Part shown: positions 40,431 through 46,604 of the stretch, piece by piece | Position numbering within the stretch: position 1 is the stretch's first letter | Layout: every line of letters starts with the position of its first letter | Assembly: GCA_046263155.1 (NCBI GenBank) | Contig: JBHELF010000063.1 | Location: 1-46,604 of the forward strand | Length of the DNA: 46,604 nt | Source of the DNA: DATADF01 sp046263155 | GTDB lineage: Bacteria; Actinomycetota; CADDZG01; WHSQ01 | Direction: 5' to 3' | Position numbers and translations under genes: made by a program | The notes under the pieces: model-generated | Database searches by the model: none | The model's input: only the letters and a program-made list of their open reading frames with translations | Told to the model about the DNA's origin: nothing

Positions 40431-41693
40431 GTGGGTCAGACTTTTTCGCGCACGTTCGATTCTTTGCGCGTGCCCAACTACCGCATGTTCTTCGGCGGCC
40501 AGATCGTGTCCTGGACGGGAACCTGGGTGCAGTGGGTCGCGCAGGGCTGGCTCGTGCTGCGGATCACCGACAGCGGGCTGGGACTCGGGGTCGTCACCGC
40601 CATCCAGTGGCTGCCGATCCTGGTGCTGGGGGCGTGGGCCGGTGTGCTCGCCGATCGCGTGGACAAGCGGAGGCTGCTGATCTTCACGAATGGAAGCGCG
40701 GCGGTGTTGTCGCTGATCCTCGGCATCCTCACGCTTACCGGCGTCGTGACCCTGTGGATGGTGATCGCGATCGCGCTGCTGCTCGGCGTGGTCACGGCCC
40801 TCGACAACCCGGCCCGGCAGACCTTCACGATGGAGATGGTCGGGCGCGCCCGCCTTCCGAATGCCGTGAGTCTGAACACCGCGACCTTCACGACGGCCCG
40901 CGTGCTGGGCCCTGCGATCGCAGGCTTTCTGATCACATCGGTGGGCATCGGCGAGTGCTTCATCCTGAACGGGCTGTCGTTCGTTCCCGTCACGCTTGCG
41001 TTGGTCTTCATGAACAAGTCCGCGCTGACCGTCGGCGAGCGAGTCGAACGCCGGAGGGGCCAGATCGTCGAGGGGCTGCGCTATGTGCGGTCGGTTCCCG
41101 TGCTCGCGACGCTGCTCACGATGATGGCCGTGATCGGGACGCTCGAATACAACTTCGTCGTCCTTCTACCGGTGTTCGCGAAGGAGACCTTCGCCGGAGA
41201 CGCCGGCACGCTGGGGCTGATCGGCTCCACACTCGGGGCCGGGATGTTTATCGGTTCGCTCGCCAACGCCGCCGTCGGCAAGTCCGATAGTCGCGTTCTG
41301 CTCATCGCCGGCTTCGCGCTGGGCTCGTTCACTCTTCTCCTCGCCGGCGCGCCCTCGCTCTGGCTCGCGGCGCTGTTGATGGTTCCGCTGGGGGCCGCCT
41401 CGATGGCCTTTCTGACCACGATGAATTCCACGCTGCAGCTCACCTCGTCCGACTCGATGCGCGGGCGGGTGATGGCGATCTACTTCGTCCTCTTCCTGGG
41501 ATCCACGCCTATCGGCGCGCCGATCGTGGGCTGGGTGTCCGAGCAGTTCAACCCGCGCGTCGCGATCGCCCTCGGAGGTGTGGCGACTCTCGCCGCGTGT
41601 ACCTGGGGACTTATGAAACTGCCGCACGTTTCGATGTCGCATCGGCCAGAAGAATTGGAGGTGCCCGAGCCGGCGACCGCCGCCGCCGACTGA
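40431..41693 (+). CDS. MFS transporter
   Basis: A 420-residue major facilitator superfamily protein with twelve helices in two halves and a central cytoplasmic loop (ERVERRRGQIVEG). The motif GAWAGVLADRVDKRR after helix 2 matches the MFS motif A (GxxxDRxGRR), and the N-terminus is RVPNYRMFFGGQIVSWTGTWVQW, characteristic of the enterobactin-exporter-like (EntS/MFS_3) group. The start GTG 40431 has GGAGGT about 10 nt upstream. Likely exports a small compound such as a drug or siderophore; the substrate is unknown. A CRP-type palindrome lies 104 bp upstream. Confidence 0.9.
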   Translation: MGQTFSRTFDSLRVPNYRMFFGGQIVSWTGTWVQWVAQGWLVLRITDSGLGLGVVTAIQWLPILVLGAWAGVLADRVDKRRLLIFTNGSAAVLSLILGILTLTGVVTLWMVIAIALLLGVVTALDNPARQTFTMEMVGRARLPNAVSLNTATFTTARVLGPAIAGFLITSVGIGECFILNGLSFVPVTLALVFMNKSALTVGERVERRRGQIVEGLRYVRSVPVLATLLTMMAVIGTLEYNFVVLLPVFAKETFAGDAGTLGLIGSTLGAGMFIGSLANAAVGKSDSRVLLIAGFALGSFTLLLAGAPSLWLAALLMVPLGAASMAFLTTMNSTLQLTSSDSMRGRVMAIYFVLFLGSTPIGAPIVGWVSEQFNPRVAIALGGVATLAACTWGLMKLPHVSMSHRPEELEVPEPATAAAD

Positions 41694-41751
41694 CGGTCTG
41701 GTGTCGCCGAAAGCGGCATGGAGCCCGGTGTCGGAATAGGTGACTCGCACT

Positions 41752-41757
41752 CATAAT
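41752..41757 (+). promoter_or_regulatory. -10 box of a leaderless transcript (atypical subtilase)
   Basis: CATAAT ends 6 nt before ATG 41764, which picks this ATG over the in-frame GTG at 41740. Confidence 0.4.
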
Positions 41758-41763
41758 GTCCTG

Positions 41764-43038
41764 ATGTTGGAGCGCGGTCCCGACGTGGGGGCCTTCAGGA
41801 CAGGACTCTTACGCGCCTGCGCGGTCGCGTTGGGCGCCGCGATCTGTATCTCGAGCGCTACCGAGGTCGCCGGCGCTCCCGCCGATCGTCGTCCCGCGCC
41901 GGCCGTGCTCGCCGTGTTGGAAGCGGGACTCAACGTGTTGCACGACGATTTCCGTCTTGCTCCTGGTCAGGCCAAGCTGCCGCGGGGGCTTCCTCCCGTC
42001 ACCCCAATCTCGCTTCCGGCCAGCGGCAGCTTTAGTGAGCAGATTGAGGACGCGCGCGCGGGTGCACTCGGCAACCTTCAGGCCGGCGTTCTTTACTACC
42101 TAAAGGGAACACGCCTTTTCCTCTATGTGCCCGAGACGAGCACGGTGACAAATGTATTTGCCGACGCGATCCACGGCACCGGTGTGGCGAGCGGCGCCGC
42201 GGGTCTGGAACATGGCACAAACCCGGATCTCTGGCTTGTGGTCGTGCTTCATTCCCAGCCCGATGCATCGGCCTGGGAATGGCTGACGGGAGCGACTTGG
42301 ATCGATGTGATATCCACCAGCTACAACAACCTCTACGCACGACCCGTCCCCATCGTCAGCTGTCCGGAGGCGGAGTTCATCCCGAGGATTGTGGAACAGG
42401 GAAGGCTCGTATTCAGCGCCGTCGGAAACGGCGAGCAGCTGGGCGAAATCATGAGTCCCTCGGGCTTTCCTCAGGCCTATCAAGTCGGCGGGGTCGATGA
42501 GAAGGGCCGGACCTGGATGCCCGCCCACAGCACAACCCACCGCTCTACGCCGAACCGGCCCTATGAAACGGGGGATCGATATGAGTTCATGGCGGCAGAT
42601 GCGTCCTCACTAGATGGCGAGATGGTGTTCGGGGGAACCTCGGGCGCAGCTCCGAGCACGGCCGGGCGAGCGACCGACCTAGTACAGCTGGCCCGCTCGG
42701 TGCTTAGCTCGACTTCCATTGGGACCAACGAGGGCGCGCTCGCGCGCGGCCCTTCTCGACCGCAGTTGAAAAGGGGGCCCCTGAGCGATGGTGACTTAAC
42801 CAATGAGGAGCTCGTCGATGTACTGCACCACGTTGCCCAACCTGCAGAGGCGGCAAGTCCCGTGCGCTATTTGATAGAGGGATACGGGGCGCTCAACGAA
42901 GAGGCCATGGCTCTCGCCGAACGGGTCTTGCTCGGCCAGGTGGAACTGCCGGATCGACCCGAGGAGGACGCATGGCACGCCCGGGTTGAACAATTGCGCG
43001 CCGCGCTTTTCCCATCCGCCCGTTGCGGCAACCCTTAG
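41764..43038 (+). CDS. Atypical secreted subtilase with Glu in place of the catalytic Asp
   Basis: A 424-residue exported protein with a signal peptide (LRACAVALGAAICISSATEVAGA). Subtilase landmarks are a His segment HGTGVASGAAG (His137), oxyanion Asn222 (SAVGNGE) and nucleophile Ser293 (GGTSGAAPSTAG). The strand that normally reads DTG reads AVLEAGLNVLHDDF (45-63), so Glu53 stands at the Asp position; the following HDDF matches the usual HPDF. A segment of about 65 residues separates it from the His motif. It is either an unusual Glu/His/Ser protease or an inactive binding protein. The promoter spacing favours ATG 41764 over GTG 41740. Confidence 0.65.
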   Translation: MLERGPDVGAFRTGLLRACAVALGAAICISSATEVAGAPADRRPAPAVLAVLEAGLNVLHDDFRLAPGQAKLPRGLPPVTPISLPASGSFSEQIEDARAGALGNLQAGVLYYLKGTRLFLYVPETSTVTNVFADAIHGTGVASGAAGLEHGTNPDLWLVVVLHSQPDASAWEWLTGATWIDVISTSYNNLYARPVPIVSCPEAEFIPRIVEQGRLVFSAVGNGEQLGEIMSPSGFPQAYQVGGVDEKGRTWMPAHSTTHRSTPNRPYETGDRYEFMAADASSLDGEMVFGGTSGAAPSTAGRATDLVQLARSVLSSTSIGTNEGALARGPSRPQLKRGPLSDGDLTNEELVDVLHHVAQPAEAASPVRYLIEGYGALNEEAMALAERVLLGQVELPDRPEEDAWHARVEQLRAALFPSARCGNP

Positions 43039-43143
43039 CTGTAGTCGCGCCGTTTCCAGTCTTGTCGCACTGGATCTGCTCCGATTGCCGCGTGGCCCAC
43101 ATCACAGCCACCAAGAATTTTTGCGGTCTTTCTGTCGTAGGTC

Positions 43144-43178
43144 CCTCCTATCGTCGTCTCATCAGCGACGAAAGGAGG
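43144..43178 (+). promoter_or_regulatory. Leader hairpin sequestering a ribosome binding site
   Basis: CCTCCT (43144-43149) pairs with the Shine-Dalgarno AGGAGG (43173-43178), and inside it CGTCG (43152-43156) pairs with CGACG (43166-43170) around a 9 nt loop; a 2x2 internal loop separates the stems. The GTG at 43184 follows by 5 nt. Translation of the following gene would need the hairpin to open, as in a translational riboswitch, thermometer or protein-controlled leader. No known riboswitch family is recognised. Confidence 0.5.
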
Positions 43179-43183
43179 CAGCA

Positions 43184-43488
43184 GTGGACGATTCCGGCTT
43201 CAACCCATACGGCTTTCACGAATACGTCTTGTTGACGATCCTCGGTGGGCGCCTCTTGAGAAGTTCATCCTCGATCCATTGCACCTGGGCGACTGGATGT
43301 GGCTTGAGGCTTGGGTCAAAGAGGGCAAACGGATCGAGGTCTACAAGCACTACGACACGCGTATCTGCATCCACCTCGACGAGAGAGGCAAGCTGGTATC
43401 CAGCCGGCGCTTGAATGAGTGGCTAAAGAAGCTGGGTGATCTACCGGTACTCGAGGTGGGCCGCCGGCAACGATTCGAAAACAGCTAG
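43184..43488 (+). pseudogene. Small frameshifted gene
   Basis: A strong AAAGGAGG site lies 5 nt before GTG 43184, which opens a frame reading VDDSGFNPYGFHEYVLLTILGG. Around 43245-43255 the coding pattern shifts by one base to the frame that reads APLEKFILDPLHLGDWMW and continues LEAWVKEGKRIEVYKHYDT to the TAG at 43486-43488. Neither half alone has both a start signal and a natural end. No slippery heptamer for programmed shifting is evident, so a disabling mutation or sequencing error is most likely. The product would be a roughly 100-residue soluble protein of unknown family, under a leader hairpin. Confidence 0.5.
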
Positions 43489-43499
43489 GGGGCTCTTGA

Positions 43500-43517
43500 T
43501 ATCGCCAATTGGCTATA
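43500..43517. promoter_or_regulatory. Palindromic operator overlapping the -10 box of the XRE gene
   Basis: TATCGCCAATTGGCTATA is an 18 nt inverted repeat with a single mismatched pair; its core GCCAATTGGC is perfect. It overlaps the -10 box TATAAT by four bases, so a bound protein would block transcription. It is a candidate autoregulatory site of the XRE protein, which starts 9 nt downstream. Confidence 0.55.
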
Positions 43518-43519
43518 AT
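43514..43519 (+). promoter_or_regulatory. Consensus -10 box of a leaderless transcript (XRE-nucleotidyltransferase pair)
   Basis: TATAAT ends 6 nt before ATG 43526, so transcription should begin at the start codon. The -35 region is poor. Confidence 0.6.
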
Positions 43520-43525
43520 GTGGCT

Positions 43526-43852
43526 ATGAAGGCTCCCCTGCTAATTCACGAAGCGAGACGTCGTGCAGGTCTCACCCAGCAGCAACTGGCCGAACGGCTC
43601 GGTACGACTCAGTCGGTCGTCGCTCGCTGGGAGGCTGGAAAACGGTCCCCCTCCTTGGAAACGATCGAACAAATTGCCAACGCCTGCGATCTCGAGGTGT
43701 CAATCTCGCTCGTTCCTCATGACAACCACGATCTTCGGCTTGCTTTAGGCATGAAGCATCTTTCTCCAGGTCAGCGGATCGAGGCGCTCGTTGATGCCCA
43801 GCGCAAGCTCGACAAGTTGACACGACGTGCGAGGCGCGTCGACCATGGCTAA
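43526..43852 (+). CDS. XRE-family helix-turn-helix protein (putative antitoxin)
   Basis: A 108-residue protein with an XRE/Cro-CI HTH at about 8-66 (LLIHEARRRAGLTQQQLAERLG, then TTQSVVARWEAGKRSPSLETIEQIANACD). The start ATG 43526 lies 6 nt after TATAAT, leaderless; the longer open frame from 43436 is unlikely because it crosses the promoter. The C-terminal part (LALGMKHLSPGQRIEALVDAQRKL) is helical and may bind the partner. It overlaps the nucleotidyltransferase by 8 bp. The pair resembles HTH-antitoxin plus nucleotidyltransferase-toxin loci such as AbiE-like systems, with autoregulation by the palindrome at its promoter. Confidence 0.85.
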   Translation: MKAPLLIHEARRRAGLTQQQLAERLGTTQSVVARWEAGKRSPSLETIEQIANACDLEVSISLVPHDNHDLRLALGMKHLSPGQRIEALVDAQRKLDKLTRRARRVDHG

Positions 43853-44351
43853 GAATTTCCAGCCCGAAAAGATTCTTGAGATCTTGGCCCGTCACGACGT
43901 TGCTTACGTGCTGATCGGAGGGCTCGCGGCGATTGCGCGGCTGTCGCCATATATGACGGTGGACGTCGACATATGTCCTTCGAACGATGAAGAAAACCTC
44001 AAAAGATTGGCGACTGCGCTTACCAGTCTCGGCGCTAAACGGATCACGGATCTGGATCCCAAAGGCGTCGCAGTCGAGATTACGCCCGAGTATCTGGCCG
44101 GGGAAAATGAGCTCGCGTTTATGACGCCCTATGGTCCTCTGGACATCGTTTTCATCCCGCGAGGGACAACCGGCTACCCCGATCTGCGACGCGCCGCGAG
44201 CCTGGAGGAAGCGTTCGAGAACCGCGTACTGATTCCGTCGGCGAAAGACGTCATCCGGATGAAGGATTCGCGCGGCCTGCCCAAAGATCGTCTGGTTGTC
44301 GAGGTGCTGCGTAAGGTCCTCGAACGTGAGGACAAGAAAGACCGTAGGTAG
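43845..44351 (+). CDS. Nucleotidyltransferase-fold protein (putative toxin)
   Basis: A 168-residue protein with the NTase signature GGLAAIARLSPYMTVDVDI: Gly25-Gly26, then Asp40 and Asp42 as metal ligands, and a third acidic residue probably in LDIVF. The C-terminal helix bundle (AKDVIRMKDSRGLPKDRLVVEVLRK) is typical of small minimal NTases. The start ATG 43845 lies inside the end of the XRE gene (8 bp overlap). It would transfer a nucleotide to a protein or RNA target, as known for AbiEii/MenT-like toxins, but the family assignment here is from the GG-x-DxD motif and context only. Confidence 0.8.
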   Translation: MAKNFQPEKILEILARHDVAYVLIGGLAAIARLSPYMTVDVDICPSNDEENLKRLATALTSLGAKRITDLDPKGVAVEITPEYLAGENELAFMTPYGPLDIVFIPRGTTGYPDLRRAASLEEAFENRVLIPSAKDVIRMKDSRGLPKDRLVVEVLRKVLEREDKKDRR

Positions 44352-44385
44352 CAACGAGTCTGCATTTCATTGGTCATCCGATGTT

Positions 44386-44700
44386 CTACTTCCGCCCTTT
44401 GGCGTCCCGCTCCTCGGCAAGTCTTGCCTCCTCGTGCAGAGCATCACGGAAGGCGCTGAGTACCTCGATCATGATCTCGATCTTGCGCAAACTGTTGCGA
44501 CGTGAACCCCTCGCGCTCAGGTCGAAGTCAAAGCTAACGACCCGGCCGCAGTCACCAAGCGTGAGGTCGATATCGACGTACGGCCAGCCGTGCTTTCCTT
44601 CGCGATAGCGTGACGAGTCTTCAACGGTGGCCAAGATGTACGCGCCCGCGTTATAGCCGAGTACGTTCAGAAACCTACGAACTCGAAGCCGGTAAGACAT
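44386..44700 (-). CDS. Hypothetical protein with a ribosome binding site inside a leader hairpin
   Basis: A 104-residue protein starting at ATG 44700 with AAGGGAG 4 nt upstream. It is soluble and rich in Arg/Asp: MSYRLRVRRFLNVLGYNAGAY, then DIDLTLGDCGRVVSFDFDLS and a helical C-terminus ending in LHEEARLAEERDAKGRK (coiled-coil-like). It has no recognised family. The gene is convergent with the nucleotidyltransferase gene (34 bp gap). Its Shine-Dalgarno is paired in the hairpin at 44705-44750. Confidence 0.65.
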   Translation of the reverse strand: MSYRLRVRRFLNVLGYNAGAYILATVEDSSRYREGKHGWPYVDIDLTLGDCGRVVSFDFDLSARGSRRNSLRKIEIMIEVLSAFRDALHEEARLAEERDAKGRK

Positions 44701-44704
44701 GGCT

Positions 44705-44750
44705 CTCCCTTCTCCAGTGGGCCCCTATAGGGGCGCGAAACTGGAGGGAG
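44705..44750 (-). promoter_or_regulatory. Leader hairpin sequestering a ribosome binding site
   Basis: On the minus strand CTCCC and TCCAGT pair with ACTGGA and GGGAG (with a 3 nt bulge), burying the GGGAG Shine-Dalgarno of the gene that starts at 44700. An apical perfect stem GCCCC/GGGGC with the loop TATA lies inside (44721-44734). This resembles a translational control element but matches no riboswitch I recognise. Confidence 0.5.
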
Positions 44751-44951
44751 AACCTCCACAACCTCCTCGAACTCGTGGACTCATAGTGCACTGATCATAG
44801 TCGGAGCATGGCACCATCTGATTCGAGCCCAGCGTGCGCATTGGATTGCTCCGATGCCCTACAGAGCCGCAGGGAACTTCTGACTCTGGCATCTGATCTA
44901 TCGAAACTGAGAATCCGATGCAATGTTTGCAAGCCTGGGGAAACAAGCCCT

Positions 44952-44957
44952 TACGCT
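44952..44957 (+). promoter_or_regulatory. -10 box of a leaderless transcript (frameshifted gene)
   Basis: TACGCT ends 6 nt before ATG 44964. Another candidate, CATAGT (44796-44801), ends 6 nt before an in-frame ATG at 44808. Confidence 0.35.
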
Positions 44958-44963
44958 AGAAGC

Positions 44964-45214
44964 ATGGATAAGGGTAAGAAAGTGACGCTAGTCGTTGACT
45001 TCAATATGACCAACGAGGAAGGCCTGATCCCAGCCTTACTTCCCAGTCGATCGGAGCGGCCTGTTGCGCCTGGATATATACCGTCCTTGCAGTCGACAAC
45101 GAAAGCACCGAATGCACGGCGAGGGTCGTGAAGATTATCGAGAACGAGCGCGGGGTCTATGCCTTGCTGTCACCCGAACGTTCCACGTGGTCTGCCGGGA
45201 CATTTTTGTCATAG
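44964..45214 (+). pseudogene. Possible frameshifted small gene
   Basis: From ATG 44964 the frame reads MDKGKKVTLVVDFNMTNEEG and then loses coding character; from about 45030 a different frame continues IGAACCAWIYTVLAVDN, then VVKIIENERGVYALLSPERS to a TAG at 45212-45214. A single frameshift near 45025 would join them into a roughly 83-residue protein. The first frame is also open upstream to an in-frame ATG at 44808. The codons here have lower G+C third positions than in the main region. Function unknown; it may be a decayed gene or sequencing error. Confidence 0.35.
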
Positions 45215-45222
45215 GGCACTGC

Positions 45223-45228
45223 CATACT
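45223..45228 (+). promoter_or_regulatory. -10 box of a leaderless transcript (small helical protein)
   Basis: CATACT ends 6 nt before ATG 45235. No ribosome binding site is seen. Confidence 0.4.
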
Positions 45229-45234
45229 TAGAAA

Positions 45235-45576
45235 ATGAGCTCAGAAGCAAGAAATGAGAGAGCTGACGACCGGCAGGAGCTAAAAGAAGCCGCTGAACGG
45301 CTCCGCAGGGCACAAGAGCAGTACGACCACTTTGTGAACATCACACCCCTGGACCAGAAGGACGCCCCTCTACATGCCCTGGACAGGATGCGAGTTGCCC
45401 AGGAGGAGCTCGACGATGCCACCAAAGCCTTTCATCAGCTCTACTTAAGACGACTTAAAACAGATCCGGATTTCGCCAAGCGGTCCGCTGATGCAGAGGC
45501 CCGACTCAGCAAAGGCCCCCCATGGGACGACAAGTTCTCACCTACTGAATTGCTGAAAGAAAGTGGTCAGCCATAG
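45235..45576 (+). CDS. Helical coiled-coil-like small protein (putative antitoxin)
   Basis: A 113-residue, highly charged protein: a long helix (RQELKEAAERLRRAQEQYDH) then RMRVAQEELDDATKAFHQLY, typical of a coiled coil, and a basic/acidic C-terminal tail. It has no recognised family. Its last 14 bp overlap the next gene, so the two are translated together. This small gene pair, with the second protein resembling a RelE/ParE-like fold at its end, suggests a toxin-antitoxin unit, but the assignment is weak. Confidence 0.6.
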   Translation: MSSEARNERADDRQELKEAAERLRRAQEQYDHFVNITPLDQKDAPLHALDRMRVAQEELDDATKAFHQLYLRRLKTDPDFAKRSADAEARLSKGPPWDDKFSPTELLKESGQP

Positions 45577-45850
45577 CGGACCCTGTGAATCTTGGGATTT
45601 CCTAGGCCGCAGCGAATTCGACCGCTGGACGAGCGAGGAATGTGAAAGCGACCAAGATAGAGACATAGTCGTCAGATTCCTCGCCCGGCTGGAGCGCGAC
45701 CCTCTAGCTGTTTCCGGGGTGCCAATGGGTCCAGGTTTCGAGGGACGCTTTCTCCTATTTCTCGACGAGGCGCATGTTGTAGTCACGTGGCTCGTTGCAG
45801 AAGAGATCTGCGTCGTGACACTTCTCAAGATTGAGAGCATCCCCAGCTAG
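45563..45850 (+). CDS. Small protein, possible RelE/ParE-like toxin
   Basis: A 95-residue protein starting at GTG 45563, overlapping the previous gene by 14 bp. A central helix (DRDIVVRFLARLERDPLAV) leads into paired strands (GRFLLFLDEAHVVVTWLVAE, then ICVVTLLKIES), the order and spacing of RelE/ParE proteins, which end with strands around a conserved Arg. The Arg (about 67) is present but classical RelE catalytic residues are not clear. Without a search this is only a resemblance. Confidence 0.45.
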   Translation: MVSHSGPCESWDFLGRSEFDRWTSEECESDQDRDIVVRFLARLERDPLAVSGVPMGPGFEGRFLLFLDEAHVVVTWLVAEEICVVTLLKIESIPS

Positions 45851-45861
45851 CATCCGATTGA

Positions 45862-46297
45862 TCATCCGATGCGGCCGAGCCTCGGTCCGAGGCGTAGCTT
45901 TCGTCGTGGCGTACGATTTCGAACTGCCCCGCAACGTGGAATGAGAACCGAGACGGAGTTATCGCGGTCGTTCGGCTCAGCAATGGCGTTGTCGGGGTCG
46001 GGAGGGTTTCAGCCAGGTAGCCATTCTCCAATCCCGAGGCCTCGATGTATTGGCTCGGCAGAAACCGGTTGTAGACGTTGGCCCAGCCGAGTGAGATTCC
46101 GTTCACCATGTACTGGTGAGTTGTCGCCATGAGCCGTTAACAACTGAACGATGTGACCCTGGAATGGATCCTGACCCCTCATATGAATGAATGCATCGCT
46201 CCAGATGATCGAAGATGGCCGCGTTTTCCTGGCGCACTACTTGCAGGTTTGGCGGATCGACCTTGCTAAAGTGCAACGAAAGGTGGGCATGCACCAT
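45862..46297 (-). pseudogene. Broken lysyl-oxidase-like gene
   Basis: On the minus strand from 46130 the frame reads MVNGISLGWANVYNRFLPSQ and then YIEASGLENGYLAE, the C-terminal signature of bacterial lysyl oxidases (GISxGWxDxY...xGLxxGxY). Near 46000 the match shifts to another frame, which continues DPDNAIAEPNDRDNSVSV, the expected end of that domain, and stops at 45862-45864. Upstream (to 46297) there is an open piece with several His (VHAHLSLHFSKV), which may be the remnant of the Cu-binding His region, less certain. At least one frameshift breaks the gene, and no intact start is seen, so it is a decayed or error-containing gene. Confidence 0.5.
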
Positions 46298-46604
46298 TCC
46301 TCCAAGTGGTTGTCTGGCGATGAGCGTTCATGGTCACAACAGACCCGGCCGCGGAATTCGCGGAGGACAGCCTGATGGCTTGCCCCGAACATGCCACGGG
46401 AGAATCGGTCATGGCTGGTCTGGTGCGTGTGCCGGCCTTCAGTAACCCGGGCTCTTAGAGACGACGAGGTGAGCGGGTCACTTCGCCGCGCCCGGCTCGC
46501 CTGACCCGGCCCGGACGCCTGAAGAGGACGCTGCTCAGCGCAACCTAGGTGGATGGGCGACGCTTGACATTGGGTCGCGGTCGGCCCTTGTCATTGTCAA
46601 GTGA
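46298..46604. other. Right end of the window, no gene recognised
   Basis: I find no credible coding region in this stretch. It could still contain the N-terminal part of the broken lysyl-oxidase-like gene, but frames on the minus strand are interrupted by stops. Near the end CTTGACA (46563-46569) and TGTCAAG (46595-46601) form a 7 bp inverted repeat with a 25 nt spacer, and TTGTCA occurs twice in tandem (46588-46599). Confidence 0.3.

Noticed and set aside
43240..43260. Programmed -1 frameshift site
   Set aside because: No X XXY YYZ slippery heptamer and no well-placed downstream pseudoknot was recognised; mutation or sequencing error is simpler.
46563..46601. Inverted repeat near the right end as an insertion-sequence terminus
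   Set aside because: Only 7 bp match, no transposase and no target-site duplication are seen.
1..46604. CRISPR array, tRNA or rRNA genes
   Set aside because: No regularly spaced repeats, tRNA T-arm signature with cloverleaf, or rRNA-like stretch was found by eye; a covariance-model search would settle small RNAs.

Overview
The window is high-GC DNA, most likely from an uncultured member of the Actinomycetota. The evidence is: an F420/flavin-type PPOX protein; a three-helix Rieske protein, diheme QcrC and cytochrome b next to a caa3-type oxidase; an actinobacterial-style GAF/HisKA_3 sensor kinase; a cyclase-ATPase-TPR regulator; and many genes that look leaderless, with a TAnnnT -10 box 6-7 nt before the start codon. 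No rRNA, tRNA or CRISPR array was recognised.

Layout. 1-6580: end of a small DUF7218-like gene, a PPOX protein, two tandem TolB/PD40 beta-propeller proteins, an acyl-CoA oxidase and a secreted subtilisin. 6576-7538: msrA-msrB. 7619-15497: one minus-strand respiratory operon in the order ctaC, ctaD, ctaE, small membrane protein, ctaG-like, qcrC, qcrA, qcrB, DUF2277, almost all overlapping by 4 bp or abutting. 15527-20558: a tiny basic protein, a cyclase/AAA/TPR regulator and a MASE1 histidine kinase. 20709-25306: a hypothetical gene, two ABC-2 type transporters, a small membrane protein and a cyclic-nucleotide-binding-fold protein. 25370-29312: Cu,Zn superoxide dismutase, a NarL-type response regulator and a divergent histidine kinase carrying an apparently circularly permuted cupredoxin domain. 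29339-35015: thioesterase, PLP decarboxylase, VOC protein, BNR-repeat secreted protein, SGNH hydrolase and a small partner. 35026-37499: small protein, beta-class DNA methyltransferase and a PD-(D/E)xK-like protein, possibly a restriction-modification unit. 37543-41693: LVIVD-repeat secreted protein, YbaK-type editing protein, tyrosine integrase and MFS transporter. 41764-46604: accessory DNA with lower G+C in the third codon position, holding an atypical Glu/His/Ser subtilase, frameshifted small genes, an XRE/nucleotidyltransferase pair with a palindrome over its -10 box, two leader hairpins that cover ribosome binding sites, a possible toxin-antitoxin pair and a broken lysyl-oxidase-like gene.

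How the parts may fit together. The main theme is aerobic respiration with copper: a complete bc-caa3 chain, methionine sulfoxide repair, Cu,Zn-SOD and a two-component system whose sensor carries a type 1 copper ligand set. A second theme is nucleotide signalling: a class III cyclase domain, a cNMP-fold protein and a perfect CRP-type palindrome (40312-40327) between the integrase and the MFS gene. The most novel item is the permuted cupredoxin in the sensor kinase. The second is ctaC, whose lipoprotein signal and ribosome binding site are intact but have no standard start codon.
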